Assembly: GCA_017631275.1 (NCBI GenBank)
Contig: JAGBTQ010000009.1
Span: 1-64,000 of the forward strand
Origin: Alistipes sp.
GTDB lineage: Bacteria > Bacteroidota > Bacteroidia > Bacteroidales > Rikenellaceae
DNA length: 64,000 bases
Direction: 5' to 3'
Shown here: one piece after another, positions 1-8,651 of the stretch
Layout: each line of letters begins with the position of its first letter
Numbering within the stretch: the stretch's first letter is position 1
Made by a program: the position numbers and the translations under genes
Notes under the pieces: model-generated
The model's input: only the letters and a program-made list of their open reading frames with translations
Database searches by the model: none
What the model was told of the DNA's origin: nothing

Positions 1-6
1 CACAAT

Positions 7-39
7 AAAAAAAGAGAGAAACTTTCGTTTCTCTCTTTC
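7..39 (-). terminator. Intrinsic terminator of the tRNA-Leu gene
   Basis: A 12-bp perfect stem (11-22 with 27-38) and a 4-nt loop are followed, on the minus strand, by an uninterrupted T run at 13-7. It starts three bases after the tRNA 3' end, so it terminates the tRNA transcript. Confidence 0.9.
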
Positions 40-41
40 AG

Positions 42-125
42 TACCCAGAGCCGGGGTCGAACCGGCACAGGGGTGAACCTACTGGTGTTTGAGACCAGCG
101 CGTCTACCGATTCCGCCATCTGGGC
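42..125 (-). tRNA. tRNA-Leu (anticodon CAA)
   Basis: Read on the minus strand, the 7-bp acceptor stem GCCCAGA/TCTGGGT closes the molecule, with discriminator A at 42. The D arm carries the leucine-type GGCGGAATCGGTAGACGC. The anticodon stem CTGGT/ACCAG encloses loop CTCAAAC, giving anticodon CAA. A variable arm and a T arm with GGTTCGACCC follow. The long variable region fits a class II tRNA. CCA is not encoded. The gene reads UUG leucine codons. Confidence 0.95.
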
Positions 126-149
126 ATCAGATTTCTCTGAAATGGTGTG

Positions 150-180
150 CAAATATAGAAACTATTTTTTAACTGGCAAA
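150..180 (-). promoter_or_regulatory. Promoter of tRNA-Leu
   Basis: On the minus strand TTTG (177-180), a 19-nt spacer and TATATTTG (150-157) match the Bacteroidota -33/-7 promoter exactly. The -7 box ends 25 nt before the tRNA 5' end. Confidence 0.85.
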
Positions 181-283
181 ATTTTTCAGCACTTTTTTTC
201 TCTTTCATCAGTTTTTGGTGCAGTTTTTCCCTATTAGCACACCTTCACATGTTGTTATAATGTGACATGCATGAGCTTGTTGC

Positions 284-766
284 CTACTTCACCTTGCGCT
301 CGATATATGAAGTGTAGTCCTTGATTACGGGCTTGTAGTCTGTGTTCGACATCAGCGACGACGATATTATGTAGTCTGCCGACGAGCGGTTGATGGCTGT
401 GGGCACGTTGTAGAGTGTTGCTAGGCGCAGCAGTGCCTTTACGTCCACGTCGTGTGGTTGTGCCGACATAGGGTCCCAGAAGAATATGAGCACGTCTATC
501 TCGTTGTTGGCAATCATCGCTCCTAGCTGCTGGTCGCCACCCAAGGGTCCCGACTTAAGCATTGTGATGTCGAAGCGTGAGTTTGAGGCATCTTTGCAAC
601 GGCGCTCCATGAGCGTCTCTGCCACGATACGTCCTGTTGTGCCCGTGCATATTAGGCGGTGCGATAATAGCTTCTCCCAGTTCCATGCCACCCACTCTGC
701 AAGGTCGTGCTTCATGGCGTCGTGCGCCACAAGTGCTACGGTTAATCTCTTTTCCATATTATTCAT
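284..766 (-). CDS. mgsA: Methylglyoxal synthase
   Basis: Converts dihydroxyacetone phosphate to methylglyoxal and phosphate in the cytoplasm, a phosphate-releasing bypass of lower glycolysis. The 160-aa length is normal for the family. Residues 13-16 (VAHD) begin the N-terminal strand, and GPLGGDQQ at 73-80 carries the catalytic Asp78. The FWDPMSAQPHDVDVKAL block (96-112) supplies His105 and the following acidic residues, and NRSSAD (126-131) closes the site. It is a single gene with its own promoter upstream (-7 box at 796-803). The start ATG is followed three codons later by a second ATG that could also serve. Nothing looks damaged, so the family call is firm. Confidence 0.95.
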   Translation of the reverse strand: MNNMEKRLTVALVAHDAMKHDLAEWVAWNWEKLLSHRLICTGTTGRIVAETLMERRCKDASNSRFDITMLKSGPLGGDQQLGAMIANNEIDVLIFFWDPMSAQPHDVDVKALLRLATLYNVPTAINRSSADYIISSSLMSNTDYKPVIKDYTSYIERKVK

Positions 767-795
767 CTTTTAAATTTTTCTCTTTTTTCACGATG

Positions 796-803
796 CAAAA
801 ATA
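796..803 (-). promoter_or_regulatory. -7 promoter element of mgsA
   Basis: TATTTTTG on the minus strand, 30 nt before the start codon, matches TAnnTTTG. No clear TTTG lies at -33. The same box with the same following bases (GCAyCGTGAAA) recurs upstream of the Na/Pi gene. Confidence 0.6.
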
Positions 804-851
804 GTGGTATATTATTTCGAAGCCTTTACAATAGTATTAAATTCTTGTTAC

Positions 852-886
852 AAAAAAGGGTTGCACAACAATTTGTTGTACAACCC
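852..886 (-). terminator. Terminator of the Na/Pi cotransporter gene
   Basis: The stem GGGTTGTACAAC/GTTGTGCAACCC (858-869 with 875-886, one mismatch) is followed on the minus strand by a run of six T at 857-852. It begins about 30 nt after the stop codon. Confidence 0.85.
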
Positions 887-914
887 CATGTTATAGTATA
901 ATGTTGAAGCTCCG

Positions 915-2651
915 TTACTTGTGAATAAATGCACGCTCCAAGTCCTGCGAGATGTTAATCATAAAGTCGCCCATCTTCTCGAACTCGTTTATGATGTCCA
1001 TGTAATAGACGCTCGTCTGGTAGCTCTTAGCGCCGTTGTCGATCTGCTCTACAGCCGCCTCGCGGAAATTGTTGCGCAGAGCGTTGATGTGCGACTCAGC
1101 GTCGTAGGCATTTACGATATTAGTCAATGTGCCCTTGTGTGCCTCCTCAAGGTTCTCGATCATCACGTCGTAAGCACCAAGAACGGCATCTGCCATGATG
1201 TTGAGGTTCTTGATAGCCTCCGCATCGAACTTTTTGTCGTGCTCATTCTTGCGTGTTAGCATGCGGCTGATAGCCTCACCCGAGTCGCCCAACGACTCCA
1301 GCTCGCCGATAATCTTGTACATCGACTTAATCTCTATCGATGTAGCCTCGCTAACGTCCTCTGCCGACACACCATTGAGGAATGTTGCAATCTCAAACTC
1401 GATGCGGTCAGATATCTCCTCATACTTAACGAGCTTCTGCTTGAGTGTCTCGAAATCTTTGGTGTCGGCATCGTTGATGGCCGACTTAGCGTACTCTGCG
1501 CCACTCTTCGATATCTTGGCAAAGTGGATAATCTCGTCAAATGCCTGCTCCACGCTAAGCTCGGGCGTTGCCAAGTGACCTGCTGTGATATACTTGAGGC
1601 GGAAGGTCTCCTTCTCCTGGTTCTCTGGTGTGCGAATAATCCACATAACAGCCCTCTCGATGAGCTTTATAAACCAAATGAGGATGAGGGTGTTTATAGT
1701 GTTAAACAGCGTGTGTAGCATTGAGAGTCCATATAGCGCTGCGGTATTGCTGTCTGCCACCGTCTCGCTTACGGCAAAGCCCTCAGCAGCAGGGTTTGGA
1801 ACACCAAACAGATTCTCGGTGATAAGACCTACTAGCTGCAAGAATGGCTTGAAGAGGATCAACGCCCAAATAACGCCAAACAGGTTGAATATGGTGTGCG
1901 ACATCGCTGCACGCTTAGCCTGCGTATTACCCACCGAAGCAGCGATATTGGCTGTGATTGTAGTACCGATGTTCTCGCCAAGTACCATTGCGCATGCCAT
2001 GTCGAAAGGTATCCAACCCATGCTAAGCATGATAAGCGTGATAGCCATTGTTGCCGACGACGACTGCAACACGAGCGTAAGGATTGTACCAAAGGCAAGG
2101 AACAAAAGCACCGAGCCAAAGCCATGTGCCGACCATGCTGTGACAAACTCCAACACCTCAGGTGTCTGGCGTAGGTCGGGCACCGACTCCTTCATAAACG
2201 AAAGGCCGAGGAACAAGAGGCTGAAGCCCACGATAAGCTCACCGATGTTCTTGCGCTTATCTCGCTTTGAGTTAGAGAACAAGAAGCCGAAGATCATCAG
2301 TGGAATGGCGAGCACAGATATGTCTGCCTTGAAGCCCAACCACGCTACCAACCATGCCGTTACCGTTGTGCCGATGTTGGCGCCCATAATCACGCTGATG
2401 GCCTGTGCCAGGGTTAGCAAGCCAGCATTCACGAAGCTAACAACCATAACGGTGGTTGCCGACGACGACTGAATGATTGAGGTGACACCCAAGCCCGTTA
2501 AGACGCCCTTGAAGGGGTTAGATGTCATCGCTGAGAGGAAACTACGAAGCTTGTCGCCCGCAGCCTTCTGCAAACCTGAACTCATCAGGTTCATGCCATA
2601 GAGGAACATTCCCAATGCTCCCAATAGTGTAAATACTTGTAATATACTCAT
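915..2651 (-). CDS. Na+/phosphate cotransporter with C-terminal PhoU-like domain
   Basis: Inner-membrane Na/Pi-cotransporter family protein of 578 aa. The two inverted halves of the transporter each carry the signature QSSSAT (in IIQSSSATTVMV and VLQSSSATMAIT), and MGANIGTT/LGENIGTT motifs follow them. Hydrophobic helices fill roughly residues 5-345. The last 230 residues are soluble, helical and PhoU-like. The start is placed at the ATG at 2651. An upstream in-frame TTG at 2678 would lie inside the -7 promoter box and so would not be transcribed. The protein likely moves phosphate or regulates its uptake. It stands alone between two terminators. Confidence 0.88.
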   Translation of the reverse strand: MSILQVFTLLGALGMFLYGMNLMSSGLQKAAGDKLRSFLSAMTSNPFKGVLTGLGVTSIIQSSSATTVMVVSFVNAGLLTLAQAISVIMGANIGTTVTAWLVAWLGFKADISVLAIPLMIFGFLFSNSKRDKRKNIGELIVGFSLLFLGLSFMKESVPDLRQTPEVLEFVTAWSAHGFGSVLLFLAFGTILTLVLQSSSATMAITLIMLSMGWIPFDMACAMVLGENIGTTITANIAASVGNTQAKRAAMSHTIFNLFGVIWALILFKPFLQLVGLITENLFGVPNPAAEGFAVSETVADSNTAALYGLSMLHTLFNTINTLILIWFIKLIERAVMWIIRTPENQEKETFRLKYITAGHLATPELSVEQAFDEIIHFAKISKSGAEYAKSAINDADTKDFETLKQKLVKYEEISDRIEFEIATFLNGVSAEDVSEATSIEIKSMYKIIGELESLGDSGEAISRMLTRKNEHDKKFDAEAIKNLNIMADAVLGAYDVMIENLEEAHKGTLTNIVNAYDAESHINALRNNFREAAVEQIDNGAKSYQTSVYYMDIINEFEKMGDFMINISQDLERAFIHK

Positions 2652-2675
2652 ACTCTTAAGAATTTTTTCACGGTG

Positions 2676-2683
2676 CAAAAATA
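2676..2683 (-). promoter_or_regulatory. -7 promoter element of the Na/Pi gene
   Basis: TATTTTTG on the minus strand lies 25 nt before ATG 2651. It overlaps the alternative in-frame TTG codon, which decides the start-site choice. The -33 element is weak. Confidence 0.6.
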
Positions 2684-2747
2684 TTCTTAGATTGTTTCTT
2701 TCTAATTACAGTTGTGTTACAATTTTGTTAAAATTGTTTATGAGTAC

Positions 2748-2780
2748 AAAAAAAAGGAGCGACTAATATTTAGTCACTCC
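2748..2780 (-). terminator. Terminator of the bS21 gene
   Basis: The hairpin GGAGTGACTAA/TTAGTCGCTCC (2756-2780, fully paired with one G-U) is followed on the minus strand by a run of eight T (2755-2748). It lies 33 nt after the stop. Confidence 0.9.
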
Positions 2781-2812
2781 CCTCTAAGGCGTTAAAGCCT
2801 CATATTGTTGGA

Positions 2813-3004
2813 TTACTCCTCCTGACGGTAAGTATGCTCAACATAGATAGCGTGCTGCATAGCCTCACGCTTTGCAATTGATGGCTTTGTGAAGTACTGA
2901 CGGCGACGAAGCTCCTTCAATACACCAGTACGCTCATACTTACGCTTAAACTTCTTGAGGGCGCGCTCGATGTTCTCTCCCTCCTTAACAGGCATGATAA
3001 TCAT
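2813..3004 (-). CDS. rpsU: Small-subunit ribosomal protein bS21
   Basis: A 63-aa basic protein with the bS21 pattern: PVKEGENIERALKKFKRK at 5-22 and LRRRQYF at 32-38. It binds the 30S platform next to the anti-Shine-Dalgarno end of 16S rRNA. The N terminus MIIMPVKEGEN matches Bacteroidota bS21, which usually begin two to four residues before PVKEGEN. The first ATG (3004) is therefore kept, with ATG 2995 as alternative. The leader has AAGAAAGATT just before the ATG, a partial match to the extended SD AGAAAGGAGG, which is unusual in this otherwise SD-poor window. In the related Flavobacterium, bS21 translation is known to be autoregulated through SD access. Whether that holds here is inference. 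Confidence 0.95.
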   Translation of the reverse strand: MIIMPVKEGENIERALKKFKRKYERTGVLKELRRRQYFTKPSIAKREAMQHAIYVEHTYRQEE

Positions 3005-3127
3005 AATCTTTCTTATTTTTTAATTTTAATACTTTGTTCTCTGTTTTGTGGCACCTTATCTGGCGTGCCGACCTTCGCTAAATTGCCTCGATGCAACCTT
3101 GTTGCTCAGGGGCTTGGGCGTTGCTAT

Positions 3128-4228
3128 CTACTCGGGGTTTGTACCAAACTGAAGATAGGGCGCAATGCGTGCTGCCTCATCTGCTGAAAATATGTTATCT
3201 TCAATCATCTCTTCTATGGTACTCCAACCTCCTTTCAATAGTCGTTTGTTAATTATACGTTTGAGCATTCGACTCGACAAATATGGGTGAGTCTCAAGCT
3301 CATTTTGAGCCGCAAAGTTAATATTTATTTTTTTAATTTTACTATTATCGCAACAAATTTGTGGTAAAATTCGCTGAAAATTCTCTGCTGTCACCACCTG
3401 AAGCTCCGAAATTTGCTCTACAGAGTAGTATCCACCCAGCAATTCACGGTAGCGCACTATCTGCTGGGCACTCTTTTCGCCAATGCCATTAATGCGTACG
3501 AGGGTCGCAATATCGGCACCATTTATCTCGATGGGGAACTCTATATCGGCTATCTTAGCAGCCGTCTTCTCTTGCTTCGTAAAGATGATGTAGGGGCGTA
3601 GTCGCTCAGCCATAGTGCTATCTACGGCGTAGCATTCGGCAAACTTCTCGAACGAAGGGTAGCCACCGATAATCTCGCGATAGCGCACGACAAGCTCGGC
3701 CTGCTTGGGCGTGAAGCCCAATAGCTCAAGGTAAGAGGTGCTCACCGTGTCGAGGCTAAATGAAACCAGCTCAGTCTTTAATTGGTGTCGCTCCTTTTTT
3801 GTTGGGTGAGGCTTGCTGTAGTAGCTCTGCTTAGGTGCGTTGCGCTTTATTTTGAACTCATCGCCGATGGTGATATACTCTTCGAGAATGAAGAATAGCG
3901 AGTCGGTCATGCCGTAGCATAGCGCCACATCCTCCTTTATGCGGAACACCTTGCCCGACTCTCGCCACTTGATAAGATTCACGGCAACTATGCGTGGCAC
4001 GCCCGACGAGATCATCGTGCGGTAGTCGGCAGTGTTGGGGTCGAATGGCTTGTACTCGACTAGGGCGCTATCCCTATTTATAATATATGTGTTGGTAATG
4101 TCGCGCTCACGAAGCTCAAAGTTGCGGTTTAGCTTTGGGCGTGCAACGACGAAGAGAGCTATGGCGATAAGTATGGCTGGAATAAGATATATCAGCCTGC
4201 TTGCACGATTATTCTGCCCCATAACCAT
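3128..4228 (-). CDS. Membrane-anchored helix-hairpin-helix (ComEA-like) protein
   Basis: 366 aa. A single N-terminal membrane helix (about residues 10-28, LIYLIPAILIAIALFVVA) is followed by a soluble part with repeated helix-hairpin-helix units. Examples are FDPNTADYRTMISSGVP (about 62-78), LGFTPKQAELVVRYREIIGG (about 170-189) and INGIGEKSAQQIVRYRELLGG (about 247-267). Such HhH domains bind DNA non-specifically; ComEA-type members act in DNA uptake or membrane-associated DNA handling. The start codon abuts the ubiD stop (TAAATG), so it is translationally coupled in the lon-ubiD-HhH operon. No other competence genes are visible nearby, so the exact role is open. Confidence 0.8.
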   Translation of the reverse strand: MVMGQNNRASRLIYLIPAILIAIALFVVARPKLNRNFELRERDITNTYIINRDSALVEYKPFDPNTADYRTMISSGVPRIVAVNLIKWRESGKVFRIKEDVALCYGMTDSLFFILEEYITIGDEFKIKRNAPKQSYYSKPHPTKKERHQLKTELVSFSLDTVSTSYLELLGFTPKQAELVVRYREIIGGYPSFEKFAECYAVDSTMAERLRPYIIFTKQEKTAAKIADIEFPIEINGADIATLVRINGIGEKSAQQIVRYRELLGGYYSVEQISELQVVTAENFQRILPQICCDNSKIKKININFAAQNELETHPYLSSRMLKRIINKRLLKGGWSTIEEMIEDNIFSADEAARIAPYLQFGTNPE

Positions 4229-6073
4229 TTACCATTCAGCACTATCCGATAGCCATAGCTTGCGGTAGCGACGTGATGGCGACTCAATCTTTTCGCCAAG
4301 GCCGTACTCTGCCCAGCGCTCGTTTACAAGATCTATTGTTTCGGGTGACGATGTCACGGCATTAGGGAAGCGTTCGGGGTTGTTGCCATAGCCTGGGCGC
4401 TTCGAGCGTGCATCAACAATAAGCGTAGAGCCATAAACTTCGATGTCGCGCTTAGGGTCGGTGTTGGCAGCAGCTATCCATAGTAGGTCGCCCGTGGTCA
4501 TATATCCTGCTGCGCCATGGTCGAACAAGACGACAAAGCGTGCCTCGATGCCATTCTTTGTTAGATACTCCCTAACATCTACCTTCTCGCGCCACTCGCG
4601 CTCGGCATAGAGAATTACGAGGCCCAACTCGTTGAATAGCTCAGTATTGAATAGCTCCACGCTACCACAAGGCTTGGCTGTGCATGGCTCACGCAGCTCG
4701 CGTGGTGCTGCCTCGGGGTCTATATCCGTAAGGTCGATGGCGAGCTTTGCGCCGTAGCCACGCTCAGGAGCGCTATGGTCCAAAACGTCGAGGATGCCCT
4801 CCGAGTGTATTAGGTGGCGCTCAGGGTCGAAGTGGCGAAGGAGCCCAAATAGCTCCTCCTTAGAGCGAATATTGGTATCTTCGGGAGTTATGACAAGATA
4901 TTTGTTGAACATCATTTGACCTGCGCCCCATAGTCCTTGTGCCACCTTCTGTGGCTGACCCAAGTAGCGCTTGGCGATGCTCACTATGGCGAGGTTGTGC
5001 GCCGTGCCCTCCATAGGCATATAGAGGTCGCGCACCTCGGGCTGCACGGCAAGGCGTATCGGCGCAAGGAATATGCGCTCGGTGGCCTTAGCGATATATG
5101 CATCCTCCATAGGTGGCACGCCAACGATAGTAGCGGGGTATATCGCATCACGGCGCGATGTTATCGCCACAACATGAAACTTGGGGTATAGGTCGCTAAG
5201 CGAGTAAAATCCCGTGTGGTCACCAAATGGGCCCTCTACGGTTAGCTCCTCCGTAGGGTCAACGTATCCCTCCAACACGAAGTCGCAGTCGGCAGGCACG
5301 TAGATGTCGTTGGTGAGGCACTTAACCAACTTCACGGGCTTTTGGCGTAGCATGCCCGCGAGTAACATCTCGTCCATGTTGTCGGGCATGGGTGCTGTTG
5401 CCGAGTAGGTGTATGCTGGGTCGCCACCTATGGCAACGCTGACGGGCATGCGCTTACCCAAGCGCTTATATCCGTCGTAGTGGCGAGCACCCGTCTTGTG
5501 ACGGTGCCAATGCATGCCCGTAGTCTTTGAGTCGAATATCTGCATGCGGTACATTCCCATATTTGGAATGCCCGTCTCGGGGTCGAGGGTGCAGACCATG
5601 GGTAGGGTGATGAATGGTCCACCGTCGTAGGGCCACGAGGTGAGTATCGGTAGTTTTCGAAGATCTACCTCGTCGCCCTGCCACACTACCTCCTGACACT
5701 CGCCACGTGATGATGACTTGCGTGGAAACCACTTAGCCACATCCTGTAGTAGAGGCAACATGCGGAGCTTGTCCATGAGGGTATTCTTGGGCGACATTAC
5801 CCCCTTCAAAAGGTTGTCTATGCGCCTCGATATGTCGTCGAGGTCATCAACACCCAACGCCATTGCCATTCGCCTATCCGAGCCCATCATGTTCATGAGC
5901 ACGGGGTATTTGCTGCCACGCACATTCTCAAAGAGTAGTGCCTTGCCGCCACCCTCCGTCTTCGACACACGATCTGTAATCTCGGTAATCTCGAAGTGGG
6001 TGTCAACCTCGGCGCTGATGCGCTTAAGCTCGCCAGCAGCCTCCAGCTTGGCTATAAACTCTCTGAGTGTCAT
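4229..6073 (-). CDS. UbiD-family prenylated-FMN decarboxylase
   Basis: 614 aa, in the size range of Bacteroidota UbiD proteins annotated as menaquinone-pathway or 3-polyprenyl-4-hydroxybenzoate decarboxylases. Visible motifs are the N-terminal LREFIAKLEAAGELKRI, the central MYRMQIFD...MHWHRHKTGARH segment that lines the prFMN pocket, and EGPFGDHTGFYS, which carries a conserved active-site Glu. The C-terminal part (DARSKRPGYGNNPERFPN) also fits the family. It performs non-oxidative decarboxylation of an aromatic acid; in this phylum menaquinone synthesis is the likely pathway, but the substrate is inferred. It starts 8 nt after lon. The prFMN synthase UbiX is not in the window. Confidence 0.85.
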   Translation of the reverse strand: MTLREFIAKLEAAGELKRISAEVDTHFEITEITDRVSKTEGGGKALLFENVRGSKYPVLMNMMGSDRRMAMALGVDDLDDISRRIDNLLKGVMSPKNTLMDKLRMLPLLQDVAKWFPRKSSSRGECQEVVWQGDEVDLRKLPILTSWPYDGGPFITLPMVCTLDPETGIPNMGMYRMQIFDSKTTGMHWHRHKTGARHYDGYKRLGKRMPVSVAIGGDPAYTYSATAPMPDNMDEMLLAGMLRQKPVKLVKCLTNDIYVPADCDFVLEGYVDPTEELTVEGPFGDHTGFYSLSDLYPKFHVVAITSRRDAIYPATIVGVPPMEDAYIAKATERIFLAPIRLAVQPEVRDLYMPMEGTAHNLAIVSIAKRYLGQPQKVAQGLWGAGQMMFNKYLVITPEDTNIRSKEELFGLLRHFDPERHLIHSEGILDVLDHSAPERGYGAKLAIDLTDIDPEAAPRELREPCTAKPCGSVELFNTELFNELGLVILYAEREWREKVDVREYLTKNGIEARFVVLFDHGAAGYMTTGDLLWIAAANTDPKRDIEVYGSTLIVDARSKRPGYGNNPERFPNAVTSSPETIDLVNERWAEYGLGEKIESPSRRYRKLWLSDSAEW

Positions 6074-6081
6074 GGTTTTAT

Positions 6082-8502
6082 CTATTTTAGTGCAATTGAT
6101 AGTACCTCGTCGTTGGTGTTAACATAGTGGAATGTTAGACCCTCGATGTAGTCTGCCTTAATCTCCTCGATGTCCTTGCGGTTCTCCTCCGAGAGGATTA
6201 GCTCTGCGATGCCCGCGCGCTTAGCTGCAAGAATCTTCTCCTTGATGCCACCTACGGCAGTCACACGTCCGCGAAGTGTTGTCTCGCCAGTCATAGCTAT
6301 GCGCTCCTTAACCTCGCGACCGGTGTATGTCGAGGCGATAGATGTCACCATTGTAATACCTGCCGATGGGCCGTCCTTGGGTATTGCACCATCAGGCACG
6401 TGGATGTTGAGGTCGTTCTCCTCAAAGAGCTTTGTGTCGATGCCGAGCTCCTTGTGGTGTGCCATCACCCACTCGTAGGCGATTGTTGCCGACTCCTTCA
6501 TCACGTCGCCGAGGTTGCCCGTAAGGTTGAGCTTGCCCTTGCCTGGGGTGAGGATAGACTCGATGTAGAGGATGTCGCCACCCACCTCGGTCCATGCAAG
6601 GCCTGTCACCACGCCACGCATACCAGCGATGTCGTAGCGATCATTCTTAAACTTAGGCTTGCCCAAGATTGGCTCGATGTCTGCTGCCTCCAACATAGGC
6701 TTGTACTCCTCCTCAAAGGCAATTGCCTTAGCGCGGTTACGAGCAATCTTCGCTATGTTCTTGTCGAGGCTACGAACACCCGACTCGCGAGTGTAGTCCT
6801 CGATAATGCGCACGATAGCCTCGCGGCTGAGCGATAGCTTCTCCTCGTCGACACCATGTGCCTCGCGCTGCTTGCGCACCAAGTGCTTCTCGGCAATATG
6901 TACCTTATCCTCAAGGATATAACCAGGAATGTTTATCATCTCCATACGATCACGCAATGCCGACGAGATGTTCGAGATGTTGTTTGCCGTAGCTATGAAC
7001 AACACCTTCGATAGGTCGTATTCCGTGTCGAGGTAGTTGTCGTGGAATGTAGTGTTCTGCTCAGGGTCGAGAACCTCCAAAAGGGCGCTCGATGGGTCGC
7101 CATGGTTCGACTTCGACACCTTGTCGATCTCGTCGAGGATAATCACCGGGTTCGACGCGCCGCAACGCTTGATAGTCTCTATAATGCGGCCAGGCATAGC
7201 ACCGATGTATGTGCGACGGTGACCACGAATCTCCGACTCGTCGTGCAAGCCACCAAGCGAGATGCGGCCAAACTTTCTACCAAGAGCCTCGGCAACGGAC
7301 TTACCCAACGATGTCTTACCAACTCCTGGAGGGCCATACAAGCAGAGAATAGGTGACTTAAGGTCGCCCTTAAGCTTGATTACGGCGAGGTGCTCTAACA
7401 AGCGCTCCTTCACCTCCTCAAGGCCGAAGTGATCTTTGTCGAGCTGCTCGCGCACGGCGTTGAGGTCGAGACGATCCTCGGTCATCTCCTCCCATGGCAG
7501 GTCGAGCATAAGTTGTAGGTAGTTCATCTGCACCGAGTACTCGGCAATAGAGGGGTTGAGGCGCTCGAGGCGTGCAAGCTCCTTCTCGAAGAGCTCAGCC
7601 GTCTCCCTCTTCCACTTCTTATTTTTTGCGGCCTCGCGTAGCTTCTCAATGTCGGCATCCATCGTGTCGCCAAGCTCCTCCTGAATAACACGTGCCTGCT
7701 GCTGTAGGAAGTAGTCGCGCTGCTGCTTGTCTATCTCCTGCTTAACCTTGTTTTGTAGGTCGTTCTTAAGCTCGGCTAGCTGCTGCTCACGCACCAATAT
7801 CTCCAGCAGACGGCGCGAACGTGCCATGAGGCCTGGTGCCTCAAGAAGGTTCTGGCGGTCGTCGTCGGTAAACTCCATGTTCGAGCAGATGAAGTTTACA
7901 ATAGCACGGTTCGAGTCGAGATTCTTGATGGCGAATGCCGCCTCCTTAGGCATCGATGGCGATATGTTGATGATGCTAAGCGCCACCTCGCGGATTGAGT
8001 CCACCAACGCCTTAAACTCGATGCTCTTTGGATCGGGCGTGCTATCCTGAATAGGCGACACCGTAGCGCGGAAGTAGGGTTGTGTCTGTAGATACTCCCT
8101 AACCTCAATCTTCTCCAGACCCGCCAAGATAACCGTTAGGTTGCCATTAGGCATCTCCAATATTTTGAGGATACGCGCAGCAGTACCAATCTTGTACATA
8201 TCATCTGGCTGAGGGTCCTCAATCTCGCTATCTACCTGAAGCACAGCGCCAAGTAGGCTGTCGCCAGCCTCCACGGCACGCACCAATGCTATCGACTTGG
8301 CGCGACCTACCGTGATAGGTGTCACCGAGCCGGGGAATATTACCGAGCTGCGCAACGTGAGGATAGGAAGTGTCTCAGGAATAGCCACCTCCTCAATCGT
8401 GTCCTCGCCACCCGAAATGATGGGTATCACCTGGTGCTTGCCATCGAAGAGCTCGGGCACCAAACCCATGTCGTCAATCTCTATATCTTTTTTCTTGCTC
8501 AT
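6082..8502 (-). CDS. lon: ATP-dependent protease Lon
   Basis: Cytoplasmic AAA+ protease of 806 aa, full length. The LON substrate-binding domain spans about 45-250 and a coiled-coil linker about 250-310. Walker A is GPPGVGKTS at 390-398 and Walker B is VIILDEID at 453-460. The protease domain has catalytic Ser713 in DGPSAG and the catalytic Lys within [10 protein letters not shown] (751-760). It degrades misfolded and regulatory proteins. It is the first gene of a lon-ubiD-HhH run, with a -7 promoter box 25 nt before the start. The acidic N-terminal 35 residues before the LON domain are typical of Bacteroidota Lon. Confidence 0.97.
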   Translation of the reverse strand: MSKKKDIEIDDMGLVPELFDGKHQVIPIISGGEDTIEEVAIPETLPILTLRSSVIFPGSVTPITVGRAKSIALVRAVEAGDSLLGAVLQVDSEIEDPQPDDMYKIGTAARILKILEMPNGNLTVILAGLEKIEVREYLQTQPYFRATVSPIQDSTPDPKSIEFKALVDSIREVALSIINISPSMPKEAAFAIKNLDSNRAIVNFICSNMEFTDDDRQNLLEAPGLMARSRRLLEILVREQQLAELKNDLQNKVKQEIDKQQRDYFLQQQARVIQEELGDTMDADIEKLREAAKNKKWKRETAELFEKELARLERLNPSIAEYSVQMNYLQLMLDLPWEEMTEDRLDLNAVREQLDKDHFGLEEVKERLLEHLAVIKLKGDLKSPILCLYGPPGVGKTSLGKSVAEALGRKFGRISLGGLHDESEIRGHRRTYIGAMPGRIIETIKRCGASNPVIILDEIDKVSKSNHGDPSSALLEVLDPEQNTTFHDNYLDTEYDLSKVLFIATANNISNISSALRDRMEMINIPGYILEDKVHIAEKHLVRKQREAHGVDEEKLSLSREAIVRIIEDYTRESGVRSLDKNIAKIARNRAKAIAFEEEYKPMLEAADIEPILGKPKFKNDRYDIAGMRGVVTGLAWTEVGGDILYIESILTPGKGKLNLTGNLGDVMKESATIAYEWVMAHHKELGIDTKLFEENDLNIHVPDGAIPKDGPSAGITMVTSIASTYTGREVKERIAMTGETTLRGRVTAVGGIKEKILAAKRAGIAELILSEENRKDIEEIKADYIEGLTFHYVNTNDEVLSIALK

Positions 8503-8526
8503 AGTCTATATAATTTTTCAATGTCG

Positions 8527-8534
8527 CAAAAATA
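8527..8534 (-). promoter_or_regulatory. -7 promoter element of lon
   Basis: TATTTTTG on the minus strand, 24 nt before the lon ATG, matches TAnnTTTG. There is no obvious -33 TTTG and no heat-shock inverted repeat (such as CIRCE) near it. Confidence 0.55.
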
Positions 8535-8592
8535 ACGCTTATTTCTTAGAAATAATTGTACCGAGTGAGTGGCTTTATAACATTTTATTCAC

Positions 8593-8630
8593 AAAAACGA
8601 CGGTCAGCTGTAGTTAGCGACCGTCGTTTT
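8593..8630 (-). terminator. Terminator of the mannose-1-P guanylyltransferase gene
   Basis: A perfect 12-bp stem AAAACGACGGTC/GACCGTCGTTTT (8594-8605 with 8619-8630) runs into TTTTTG on the minus strand, 22 nt after the stop codon. Confidence 0.88.
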
Positions 8631-8651
8631 GATGTTTTGTTTGTTGGCTTG

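Noticed and set aside
246..266. Terminator of mgsA
   Set aside because: A 6-bp TCACAT/ATGTGA stem is present after the stop codon, but it is weak and has no T run, so it is not listed as a terminator.
1585..2472. 295-codon frame opposite the Na/Pi gene
   Set aside because: It is antisense to a clear QSSSAT-type transporter; it shows no recognisable motif of its own.
3050..3069. Riboswitch or regulatory RNA upstream of the bS21 gene
   Set aside because: Only a 5-bp GGCAC/GTGCC hairpin is visible in the 120-nt gap; this is too little to support a structured RNA.
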